NCBI GenBank assembly: GCA_914767715.1
Contig: OU612065.1
Coordinates: 19,096,001 to 19,160,000 of the forward strand
Direction: 5' to 3'
DNA from: Membranipora membranacea
Taxonomy: Eukaryota > Bryozoa > Gymnolaemata > Cheilostomatida > Membraniporidae
Length of the DNA: 64,000 bases
In this document: positions 47,000 through 58,100 of the stretch, piece after piece
Position numbering within the stretch: the first letter of the stretch is position 1
Layout of the letters: each line of letters opens with the position of its first letter
Notes under the pieces: model-generated
Databases searched by the model: none
What the model was told of the DNA's origin: nothing
The model's input: only the letters and a program-made list of their open reading frames with translations
Made by a program: the position numbers and the translations under genes

Positions 47000-48540
47000 A
47001 GTTCCATCATAAATTAATAAGTGGAACGGTCAAAGACAGTGGATGAAAGGTGTAAGACCCCTTGGTGGAGGGAGGGCTTGAAGTTTTGCCGCAAGACCAT
47101 TATTCCATTCAACTTTTTTTCTAGTGTTTGCTGTTAAATTAATTCATCGCCACATTTTCTTAACCGAAATTAGAATATCATCACAATATGTTAATGACAA
47201 TGACAAATGATTTTAGTGCACCCCCCCCCCCCCCCAAGGACACTCTGTGAGTGGTAATGAATAATGACAATAAATCACTTCCATTATTTTGTATACAGCA
47301 GACATCCTGGATGGATGCCAAGCGGTCCAAGCAAAGTGAAATTCATTATCTCCCTCAGAAACAGAGTGAATGTCAAGTATTTATGAGTGCCAACAAAGGC
47401 ATAGGAAGTGCATGAAGTCTTTACCATTTACCAGGATTGAGCTGAAACTAAGACACTAAGACAATTTTCATGTTAGAAAATCAGTGTTTCCAGTTTTACG
47501 CGATGAGTGAAACAAATTAATCGTAGAAGTTAGATGACCATCGGTAGCTCAGTATTTTGGGCTTGTCTTGACTGTAAACTGATATTTTGGAGCCTTGATC
47601 ATTAACTTACAAATTAAAATGTGTTAGCTTTAACTATCTTTATCAAAGGACAGCCTTTTACAAGCACTTGACAATCACTTTGTTACCATCAAGGAGCAAC
47701 CTTGGTTATCATACAGATCCAAACCGCAAATCACCATTCAGTTATATCTTCTCGTTTGGCAACAATGAACTATTCAGAATGACAAACAACATCATCTAAT
47801 ACATTGTTCCAGAAAGCCATTCAAAACTGTCTTCCACCCATTCCTAAGGCAAAAGAAATCACCACCTACCTAACGATCATTGGACCTCTACCTAGCGACT
47901 CAACATGTAGGAGTTAGCTTCTTAATGTACAAGACCAGACAACTCCTATTTACTATATGTAATCATCCCCATTTGAGATGGAATATTCGGAGGAACGTGA
48001 GCTTGATTGGTCATAAAAATAAATTTGTGATATTTCTAATTCTTTGCGAGTGGTAAGGTTATTCTCTGGTCACCGGCCGCCGCTGCAGAATGCTTTTGAA
48101 TTTACTTCCACTTTTCATCAAAAATATGTATGAGTCAATTATATATAGAGGTTTTTAGATTTTATGTGATCCACTATGTCACTTAATCACTAGTTAGAAA
48201 AATGCCACTTAGTCACCTATGAAAATGCTGAGTTAACATTGATAACCAGCTTAAAGATTCATAAACAGGGAACTTTCTGAATCCACACAGTATAGGATAG
48301 CCAACAACCTATAGATTTAGTTATTGAATCAGCCATTGAAGGCTTTGGCCTACAGTCAGGTCCGACAATATAACAAAAATATAGGTTCTATGTGCTTTGG
48401 AGCTATCAATTAGAACAGTCATGTATTTAATGCATTGTCGATCGCTTATTTGTTATAATTAGCGGAGGATGAAACATATTTTCTGTATTCTGTCTTTAGA
48501 AGCTTCAGATAAGATAGATGATCAAGCTGTACACTGGTAG
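47000..48540. other. Duplicated non-coding stretch between MT-5 and MT-6
   Basis: No gene. It holds a poly-C run at about 47220-47236, an MT-upstream module at 47295-47420 (gacatcctggatggatgcca) and, from about 48300 to 48540, the conserved 3' UTR of MT-6. Confidence 0.6.
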
Positions 48541-48550
48541 ATATTAAGAT

Positions 48551-49573
48551 TTCTATAAAAAGAAGAGAAATACATGGTATAAATAAACTGATAATATCAG
48601 CGCTTTGCCGACAATGTGCAGACAATTTTGTCTATCTGATGCTTATCTGGAAGCAGGCCAGAAACTGGACTTGCATGACCCTAATGATGTTGTTACTAAA
48701 AAGCAATAAAACTCATGCAATCAAGACGATGTGGACACGGATCCAGCGTTATGTTTCAGGAGAATATGGTTCATTGCTGATTTGAAAGGATGCGCAAGCC
48801 AGGAAATAAGACTCAATATATTAAAATAAAGCAAGAATAAGCATGAACTCTTAGAAGTCAAGCTAAACTGATGAATGAAGCATTGGGATGTGGGGATCTC
48901 TGGGACTTGTTTCCTGCAGGGATACCTGCACTCACATTTTTGGTGACAGTGACCATGATGGTCATGGCCACAGGCATCTTTTTTCTTTGTCTCACATTTT
49001 TGTGATGCGCCACATTTATGTGACGCAGAGCAGCCAGCTATACATAGCAAAAAGTTAAATTACTATACAGTGGTGTTCTCTGCCTGCAATTTATTGAGAT
49101 GTTGCGATACCCAATTATGCTATTGTTTCTACTTACATTGGGCTCGGTAAAAAGACAATTGGTTGTTCTCTTTGGAATATTTTCTCTCAAGGGTCAAATA
49201 CAACCATGTTTCATGTTAAAATTTTATATGAAGAACTCACACTTTTTCTCTGGGCAGCTCTTGCAGGCGTCACCGCATTTACAATCTGGTCCACAGCTGC
49301 ACTGCTTTCCCTCGTCTTTGCCGGTGCAGCAAGCTTTTCCTGCAATCAAGAGGACGGTTTATTAAATACTATGAAATATTATAATATTTAAATTACCTGG
49401 TCCTAAATTACACTGGCACATCCAGTGGAAGTTTTTATTGTTATAAATCGAGTGCTGCTCCAATGAAGTGCAAAACTTGGTAATTTCATCAAATAGATTA
49501 TTAAATAATCAACCAAAGGAAATAGAATTCTAGAATTTTGTTAAAATCCATACTTACCATCATCGAATTGCAT
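48551..49573 (-). CDS. MT-6, two-domain metallothionein, 72 aa, four exons
   Basis: Exons: 49573-49558, 49339-49241, 49037-48936 and a last exon from 48552; joining T to AA makes the stop. The first domain, MQFDDGKACCTGKDEGKQCS onward, has eight cysteines. The usual KCC is KSC here and one residue is inserted after the first CC. The second domain, from its own exon, has five cysteines and a His-rich end: GCSASHKCGASQKCETKKK, then DACGHDHHGHCHQK. Histidines can also bind zinc. Splice borders are TATAG before exon 3 and T|GTGAGT after it. This is the only clear four-exon member, and it shows what MT-1 to MT-4 lost. Without the last splice, the frame would run on into CECRYPCRKQ. Confidence 0.88.
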
Positions 49574-49666
49574 GTTGAGGGTTTTGGCTGGTAGATCAAG
49601 TAAGAGAGAAGAGAAACTTGTCTGTGCTGTAGGCGAATGGTGATGATAGATAGACAGACACTGGTA

Positions 49667-49672
49667 TTTATA
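49667..49672 (-). promoter_or_regulatory. TATA box of MT-6
   Basis: TATAAA lies 94 bases before the start codon. Upstream is ATCAGCTGGCACTGAT, a shortened form of the conserved block, at about 49708-49724. Confidence 0.75.
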
Positions 49673-49749
49673 GTAGCGAAGGGACTAATTAGTGGGCTCC
49701 AGGAACCGATCAGCTGGCACTGATTATAAGGGGCGGAGCTAGAAGTTCC

Positions 49750-51240
49750 TTGCTTTCAGGAGCTTCTGGCCTTCATCCAAGATCTATTTCCTTTATTCAT
49801 GATGATTTATTATTTTTTGTTCATAGACTGACTGACAACTAAGCAAAAGGAGGATACCTATAAGGTATAGCTTAGATCAAGTTTAATCCAATTGCCTGCA
49901 TTCCAGTGGCTCACTTCAATTGGTCACCCGCAGGCGGTGTAACTAATGGAACGTGAGTAACAACTAACAGCGAATGGAGGATGGAAAATGGAAATGGATC
50001 TTAGTCTTAGTCTAAGCCTGTCTTGACAAGCTAGCTATGGCAAGTCGAACAGGAGGACTTAAAACTCAATGAATAAATAATCTGGCAATTTCAAATTGTC
50101 TGTAGATTTCACTCAAACAGAGAAATTCCACAGCCAAATCAGCCCATTCCAGACTACTCCTCTCAGACTGCTCCTCTGTGTTTAGCCCCAAAATAGTTGA
50201 GGAAAACCAGTTTCTAACCATTTCATAAGTCTATGTTTCTAACTAAGGTCACAGATTTAACCTCCTTGGTTTAACTCAAGGCAAACTTATGAATACACTG
50301 GAGATGGAAAATCCAAAGATGCGACAACTACAATATTTAGATTACACATAGGACACATCAAGGCTAGTTTAAGTGCTAGGGATAGGGATAGCTGGTCGAG
50401 GCAATTCATTATCAACCACTTTGGTGGGTGAGGAAAGCGATAGAACAAGTTTAATCCAATTGCCTGCATTCCTGTTGCTCATTTCCACTTGGGCGTGACC
50501 AGTGGATCGGGAGCGACTCGGATTGCATGGAAATGGACCAAACTTGGTCTAGGAAAGCGATTGGTAATGAAATGCTGCTACCAGCTATCTCCCCACAGTT
50601 TGTGCGCTTATACTACATCAAAATTGATGAATTGCATGATGTTCATATAATTTCAGATTTATATATTCTTTGTTGGAGCATCAACTTATTCATTAAATAT
50701 TTAAGATGGGGATATTACTTTACATGTTTGGTGAAATTTAACCTCTTCTTTCAATCAACAGTGCATTGAGACATTGTATATTGCGGGGTTTTTTAGGTTT
50801 TTTCCATCATGGACCACTCTATTAAGACAAACAACATTTGACTGTTGAAAAAAAAATCACTTAGACATCACTATGGAAAATGCTGAGTTCACATTGATCA
50901 CCAGCCTAAAATATTGTTTACCAAGTAGACCGAAGAGTAAAAAAAAGGATTTTATCAGCAAAACAAGTTTCACATCAAATTACAAGATGTCATCAATTTC
51001 ATGAAGAGACCTCATACAAAGCAGCATAGGCGTTTCTAAAACCTATAGATTTAGCTATTGCATTAGCCATTGAAGGCTTTTGGCCTCCAATCCAGCCCAA
51101 TAAAATAACAAAAAATATAAGTTCCAGGTGCTCTGTAGCTATCAATTAGAACAGTGATGTATTTACATTGTCGATCGCATATTTGTTAAAATTAGCGGAG
51201 GATGAGAAATATTCTGTATTCTGTCTTTAGTAGCTTCAGA
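49750..51240. other. Non-coding stretch between MT-6 and MT-7
   Basis: No gene is supported. From about 50800 to 51250 it is the 3' UTR of MT-7, alignable with those of the other members. One arm of the AGCCTGTCTTGACAAGCT hairpin family is at 50016. Confidence 0.6.
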
Positions 51241-51258
51241 TAAGTCCACTGATAGATC

Positions 51259-52066
51259 TTAAGATTCTATAAAAAAATGGAAATACTTGGTATAAATAAT
51301 CAGATATCATCTAGGAACTAGCCTACAAAGTGTAGACAATTTCCAATTACTCATGATTAAAATACTTATGGAAACTAGCCCAAGGCTAGAGCTGCATACA
51401 CCATTTTATATTTCTTGATGTTCCCAGTAAGCTGATGCAAACTATAGCATGTGTTATTGAGTTAGGCAGGCGAGCAGGGCTGCTGATTAAAATTATCACA
51501 AACCATCATAACCAAAATGAGGAGTAGCTCACACTGAATATCTTAGTAGTCAAGTTAGATTTAAGATTTGCGCATAAGGATATGTGGGAGATGATTACAG
51601 CAGAGGTTCCTAGCTGTACTTACGTGTTGTGCAGTCATGACAGTGTCCCTTATGGTCTACGCCGCAGTTATCAGCAGCTCTGTCACATGTGTGCGAGGCA
51701 CAGCAGTTCTTTGGGCAGCACTTGCAGCTGTCACCGCATCCACACTCAGTACCACAGGTGCAGTTTTGTCCGGCCTCCCCGGTGCAGCAAGTTTTTCCTG
51801 CAATCAAGAAATTCTTCATTAAATAATATGAAATAATATTATTATGAATTAGTTGCTATATCCACAACTGGCAGTGGCTTGCCCTGTCTAAACTGGCAGT
51901 GACTTATTTTGGAGATTGAGAGCTGTATCAATAAATTAAAAGAGGTTTTATCATTATTTTAAGTTAATGAATACAGCAAATTACTTTAAAATTGTGCAAA
52001 TTTTAAAGTTTTTCAAGAAAACTTTTAATTTACAGCAAAACAATACATACCATCATCGAATTGCAT
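51259..52066 (-). CDS. MT-7, two-domain metallothionein with fused exon, 65 aa
   Basis: Exon 1 (52066-52051, donor GTATGT), a single long exon 2 (51797-51624) encoding both domains, and a last exon from 51266 adding S and the stop. The protein begins MQFDDGKTCCTGEAG, continues QNCTCGTECGCGDSCKCCPK, then NCCASHTCDRAADNCG and VDHKGHCHDCTTQS. It has fifteen cysteines, the most in the cluster. Where MT-6 has an intron between domains, here PKN runs straight into CCASH. The last junction gives CAA (Gln), so the stop is inside the last exon, unlike the other six. It may be the ancestral form or an intron-loss product. TATA box at 52161-52166. Confidence 0.9.
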
Positions 52067-52160
52067 GTTGAAGATTTTGGTTGTTATTCCGAGTAAGAGA
52101 GAAGAGAATATTTGAATGTACTGTAGGCGACTGGTGAAGAGAAGTGGGGAAACATCGGTA

Positions 52161-52166
52161 TTTATA
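52161..52166 (-). promoter_or_regulatory. TATA box of MT-7
   Basis: TATAAA lies about 95 bases before the start codon. The CAGCTGGCACTC block is largely lost here (AATCAACAGCTCAAAAT), so this member may be regulated differently. Confidence 0.7.
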
Positions 52167-52199
52167 GTATTATCTGGGGGGCCTCATTAGGGTGATCCG

Positions 52200-53940
52200 A
52201 AATCAACAGCTCAAAATTAATGTAGTTCCCATAACAAGAGATATGGGTAGTGAAGGGCAAAGCTACTAGTTTCTGGAGAATAACATGCATTTATGATAGA
52301 AGAGGTAAACTTTTAGGAGGTTTTGGCTCTCGTCCAATGACTAGAAAGTGACTTCATAAAAATGTAGAGGATCACTTAGCCTGCGCTCTTACATAAATTA
52401 TTGAGAGGAGCGGCATAGACAGAGGAAGGAGCGGTTGCAAGTTTGCATCATAACTCCTAATCTAGTCAACATGAATTTTTCTTGTTCTGCCCACCATACT
52501 TAAATGGTTCAAAATATAATATTTATCATCACAAATTCTATATGGAAAATAAAATATAATCACAATTAATTTAAATAACTATGGCAAAGTTTTTCTGTAC
52601 CCCTTAGAGGTCCTTAGATCAGACTAGATTCAAAGGCTACACTTGGCTAATGAATAATACCAATAAATCATTTTTATTGTATAAGACAGCAATCCTGGAT
52701 GGATGCCAAGTTGTCTCCAAAGTAAAGTGATTTTTACTAACCAACTCAGACACGATGAGGCCAAGTATTTATGAATGCCAACAAAGCATCTGAGGTTGGC
52801 ATGGGGGATTTTTTCAGAGAGTTTTATAACCGGCGATTGGTGACCTGGCTCTGCTCATGCCTCACGAGAAAACATCATGTTCAAGTCTAATCGAGGTACA
52901 ACATGGCTTAGTGATAGTAAATTATGTCTAAGGATTATAATTAAAATCTGACTTTTTCGATTACTTGCAACCTCAATTTATTCCAGATAAATATTGCTTC
53001 CTTTTCCTTTCCTTATTCTCTTTAGCATATTATTACTTTTTTATTAAATCTATCCCCGATGATCATATTCTCCATTCCATCACGATATAATACAGACGGC
53101 ATCATGGCCTGAATTTTGGTCACATTTGATGTCACCAGAGAAGATGGGAGCATCGGAAGTCAGTGAAGACCTTACTTATAACTTGTAATTAGTTGAAACT
53201 AAGACTAGAATTTTTGAAATCAGTGTTTTACTCTCTCCCTAACCTGGCCTCAAGAAGTTTGATAACAGACTGGTAGTTCAGTCAAAGACTGGCTCAGTTA
53301 TGTTTTGTTATTACGGGTTAGGCGCGGAAGACTTTTTGGAGCGTTGCCAATTTTAGGCTTAGTTACATACCAATCACTAAGTATAAGCTGTAAATATCTT
53401 CATCACATGTCAAGCACTTGGCAAACACTATCGTTACCATACAGTTCCAAGCCACAAATTGCCAGTCAGTTATATATCTTCCTGTTTGGCAAAGAAATTA
53501 ACTATTCAGAACGAAAAACCTCATCATCTATCACATTCTTCTAGAAACCCATAAAAAAGTAAGGTTACTTGTGCTATTATATTTATTTTTGAAATGTAAA
53601 GAATGAATCAAGATCAAGGATCAGTGGAAACATTTTCTCAGATGATCACGCATTAAACTTTGCCTTAGATATGATCCAAAAGGTAGTACAATCAGCCAAC
53701 ATATTGAGTGAGTCTTATCGCCGACCCAGTAGGAGTTAAAATTCAAAAAGATATATCTATCGTAGTAGAGGGCCTAATTCTTTAGACCATTACGACTAAT
53801 TCAAAAAATAAGCAAACGTAATTGCACTTGGCACATACATGTGTTATGTTGAAAACCTCTCATTCAAAGCTAGACAAAATAGTGGATACTTGAGTAATTA
53901 TAACAATATGGCCTCCCTTGCTAAAAAATTCAAAAATGAC
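52200..53940. other. Non-coding flank of the metallothionein cluster
   Basis: It contains a further copy of the MT upstream module (tcctggatggatgccaag at about 52689) and of gccagtcagttatat at about 53460, then unrelated sequence. No exon is seen. Confidence 0.55.
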
Positions 53941-53948
53941 ATAAAAAT

Positions 53949-54662
53949 TCATCTACCCACCAGACCAAATGGTGGGAATGCATAAGCCAGTACAAACTGA
54001 GCCCAGTCCACAGAGAAAGCATCTACGCCAGAACAGGCTGGGTCAGGCTGCCACGAGAAGTATTGTCCAACTTTATGGTTTAGCCTAGAGGCAAATAAGT
54101 CCACATCAGGGGACCCCCATTGATTTACAATATAGTCATACACGCTATCAGACAAGGACCATTCAGCGTTATCCTTGAAATTTATTGAGCGAAAATTAGC
54201 CACAGTATTTTCGACACCTGGCACTTGAGATACATAAATTCTTACATTCATTTGCTTGCACCAAGCCCAAAATTCCCTGGACAAGTCATTTAGGCTTTCA
54301 ACAACACCACCCTGATTATTGATGTAATGAATAGCACATAGGTTGTCAAGCTTTGCGGAAACCTTACTATCACTCACCAAGGCAGAGAAAGCTTTAAAAG
54401 CCAACAAACAAGCATATAGCTCGAGCCAGTTAATGCTCATAATAGCCTCATCAGGCTGCCAGCGTCCGCCAACACTATTATTAGCACATGATGCACCCCA
54501 CCCTAGTTTGCTTGCATCAGAACTGATGAGTTTGAAATGTGTGTGACCAAAGAATCGTGGTACATTAGCATCACCTGACAACCAGAATTTGAAGTTGTCC
54601 AATGCCTTGGGAGACAGCGTCATAAATGTGTCATAATCCCCAAGTGACTTTTTCAGAGCCTA
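53949..54662 (-). mobile_element. DIRS-like retroelement fragment, RNase H region
   Basis: An open frame of 224 codons contains ISSDASKLGWGAS, INWLELYACLLAF, LDNLCAIHYINNQGG and SQVPGVENTVANF, the RNase H of DIRS/gypsy-type elements. It is followed by WSLSDSVYDYIVNQWGSPDV and DLFASRLNHK...YAFPPFGLVGR, the tail typical of DIRS-like polyproteins. The usual HxPGxxNxxAD..SR has become VANFRS, so a catalytic Asp is probably lost. The fragment stops against a (TA)n tract at about 54676-54700. Reverse transcriptase and tyrosine recombinase are not seen. The remnant lies just downstream of FAM32A. Confidence 0.8.
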
Positions 54663-54699
54663 ATAAATAATAAAGTATATATATATATATATATATATA

Positions 54700-55181
54700 T
54701 CTGTGAGAAAACCAATGCCCTGGACAAATAAAACACAGTTTGCACTGTCTCAACATACTTTTTTTTTTATTTCAGGACAGCTAAGATCTCTTGATGAAAA
54801 TTGGTTAATGTGTAACTAGAGTATCTAGGGCAGTTGGATTTGTAATAAAAGTCAGTTTGCTTGTTTTATGACAGACAATACGGTTTACAGTTTCCTGTCA
54901 GGCAGTGAGAACTAGGCGCTGCCGTGTACGACTGATCAACTTTATTGAGAAGATTCTCAGTCTTTTGAAGTATTTTGCATTTGCTATATATGGGAGCATA
55001 TTTATCGCCCTATGATCAGGGCTTCATACTCTTTTCTATGCTGTAATGATCTGGTATCACTACCGGGCTAGCCCGGTATCAAGTGCAATGCTAACAGCTC
55101 AGTACTCGAAAACCAGCAGTTTAACGCCATGTTGGCCACTTGATAATGATGAAGAAGGTTTTGGTGCATAGCTCCTCTTGA
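54700..55181. other. Probable 3' flank or 3' UTR of FAM32A
   Basis: No coding exon. It holds a small palindromic CTACCGGGCTAGCCCGGTAT at 55060-55079. A poly(A) signal in the minus direction could not be fixed with confidence. Confidence 0.4.
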
Positions 55182-58100
55182 TTATTTAGTCCAGCTAACT
55201 TTTGGAATGTCGTAATGCTCAGACAAATTATCCAGGTGTTCATTCAGCTCCTACAACAGAAATATACTATTACAAATCCTCTATCCTTCCCAGCGTGTAA
55301 TCTTAGATTATATCACATTTATAAAAATGAAGCGGTGATGCTTGTTTTAGTTGGATTTGGATGGTAGCCAAGCAACGCCTAGCGAAATGAGAAGGCTTTG
55401 TGATATCGGAGCCAAAGTTTAGAAACCATAATATTTATCACCTTTTTGTTATTATGGTTGGTTTCTCCTTGACAACAAAGGGGTATTATCACTTCCGCAG
55501 GACTGGCAGAAAATAGGGCATCAAGTTTGGACGCAAACTTAATGAGAGGTTTGATACATTCAATTATTTCTAAGGTCACTAAAAAATTAGTGACCCTGTC
55601 AAACGGTACAATTTGTAGTCATGTAGTTGGTGAGGTGAGCAAAGCCCTGTTCTCGTTCATGTTGTCGGGGTGTTCTGCATTATTGCATACTCCTAGTATT
55701 TGAAACAAAGCTGGGATCTTTGACAAACACTGCAAACCTTTCATTAGAAGGAAGCTTGCTACTTGTGATGTAATGTTTTGTATTTTTCACAGCATGATAT
55801 GGCATGGAATGCCATAGAATGATAATATTATTTGTATACATACCAATATCCGCTCCTTGTGGGTTTTCTCTGCCTTCTTCAGTAACTCTTTGTCTTGCTA
55901 GAAAAAACAACAAAAAACAATCATAGGTATTGCAGCAAAAAATGAATCAAAAGGGAAATAAGTGTCATCCTATTGTGATCCTATAACAATACATTATCAA
56001 TCCCGGGTTTTTATTTTTTGTTTACTAAACTCAGCTGTGAATTGTTAAGAGGAGGATTGTGGTTTAAAATAGGCTGGTTTAAAATAAGCTGGTTTAGAAT
56101 GGGCTGGTTTCAAATGGGCTGGCTTAGAATAGGCTGGTTCAAACAGGCTGGTTTTGACTAGGTTAGGAAAGCAGATAAGTCACAGTTATGAAACAAAAAT
56201 TCACATAAAACGTTCAGGCAATCTCATGGTAATTAATAGCAATGCACCAACAGCAGTAAGGACAAATAGACTGGTAGCGTGGGTATACTCTCTCATGTTT
56301 GTTTTGGACCATTCTGAGATTAATGTCAATTATGGCGTTGGTGGAAATTAGATTCAAACCAACTTATGTATGGTGAGGCATGCAATCAATTTCATGTTGA
56401 CTTCCTGTCAATTCAAACGCAGTTTTATGGCTGCTTGGTTCAATTTCAATTTTTATCTTTAAATGGAATTAATCTAGTCAGATTATTGTGTGATGGTTAT
56501 GGTGATGGTTTTTACAGGAAAGAGGTGAACATGCGCATTGCTCCCAGTTATTCATGATCACATAAACTAGGTCTGTTTTGTAAACATTACTGCGGTTTGT
56601 TATTGTGTGCAGTGTTGGCACAGTTTTGTGCCGGTAGTTGTCCAATGCCGAGTTCAGGAATGTATTTTTGTAGTCAAAAATGCCTGAATGAATTTGATAG
56701 ACATGAAAGAGTTATTAATGAATCTCATATGCCGAGTATTGGCAGACTGCCAGAGTGGAAACATGGCAAAAACGTCGATTAATTTGGAAAGTACATCAGC
56801 GTCACCCTGAAGTAACTCAAAGTTCAAAACCCTGGAAATTCCTGCAAAAGCCTGAGACGCTCCTCTTTTTGAGCTTGTGATCTACCCACCCACCCATCAA
56901 GCGTCTCATTGTTGTCAAGCGTAATAGAATAAGTATGCTAGGAAAGTTTGCACCGTCTAGTCTTGTTGGCAACAATATGTTTGACCTTCCAAGCAGGCTG
57001 AGAGCTCAGATTTCTAGCAGCAGTACAACAATTAGATAATATTCATCATTTATTATCAAACGCTGCTGTCAACCTTGAAAAAAAGTTGGCAAACTAAAAT
57101 TGGATTCTAGACCAAATAAATCAGGATAGATGATTATTACATTAGTGTGAGAAGAAATTATCTAGTTATTACATAAGATAATGTTTGGCCAAGTTTCACT
57201 GACCCCCCCCCCCCCCCCCGAAAGCCTTCAGATTTATGTAACGATGTGTACTGTTATATAAAAAGTGAAACATTTCCAATTTAGGTTTTCGTGTTCTTAC
57301 GTTATGTTATGATATTGACAATTCTCACGAGTGGTTTCTGCTATCACATTACCAGTCTCATTAGGGATGCAGCTTGGTTGCCAAAACCTGTCTCTGTGGC
57401 ATTGCTGACGTTAATCAGTGCCATTCCAAAGAGTTGAAATTGAAATTCCAGAGAAAACCAGTTGGAACATTCGATAGAAAAGCCACAAGAATTTTGACCC
57501 TGGTGATGCCACCTGACAAGCAGTAATGTTTTTGTTTGGATGAGAAATTTGGGTAAAATATATCTCAAATCTTTTTCTTTCAGGTCCTGTTATTCAAATT
57601 TCATATTCATATTCTCAATCTGATGCTTCAACTTTTTCGTTGAAACCAAAGACTGTGTGTTCTGTCTATGGATGGAATGCTTCCGGGTCACAAGATACAG
57701 CAAATACCGTGCCAATTTTACAGACCAGATAGAAATCATTACAAACAAAAATAAGAATATGAGCACAATTTTACTCACAAATCTTAGATAGCCTTATTCA
57801 GTAGATTGAGCGGAATAGATATAAGTCTTATCACAATATTATATCAGACTTGTGAAGGCCTATTATTATAAACCTGGCATTATTACAGCTTCCGAATAGA
57901 GAATGCCGTATTTATAGAACAATATACTTATCTTGACATGAGATGAGTGTGTTTCGCGGACTTGTTTTGTGAATGGATTGGATAGCTATTATATAACTCT
58001 GATGAGTCAGTTGATTTAATGGCAGTGGTTTGTAACTGACTGGTTCATTGACTGGTTTACTTCCAAGTAGCTTCGTAATTAAGAGCAACTTTTATAATGG

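Noticed and set aside
57590-57778. Minus-strand 62-codon frame with a hydrophobic segment
   Set aside because: No supporting exon, conserved motif or good start context; hydrophobic runs are common in T-rich non-coding DNA.
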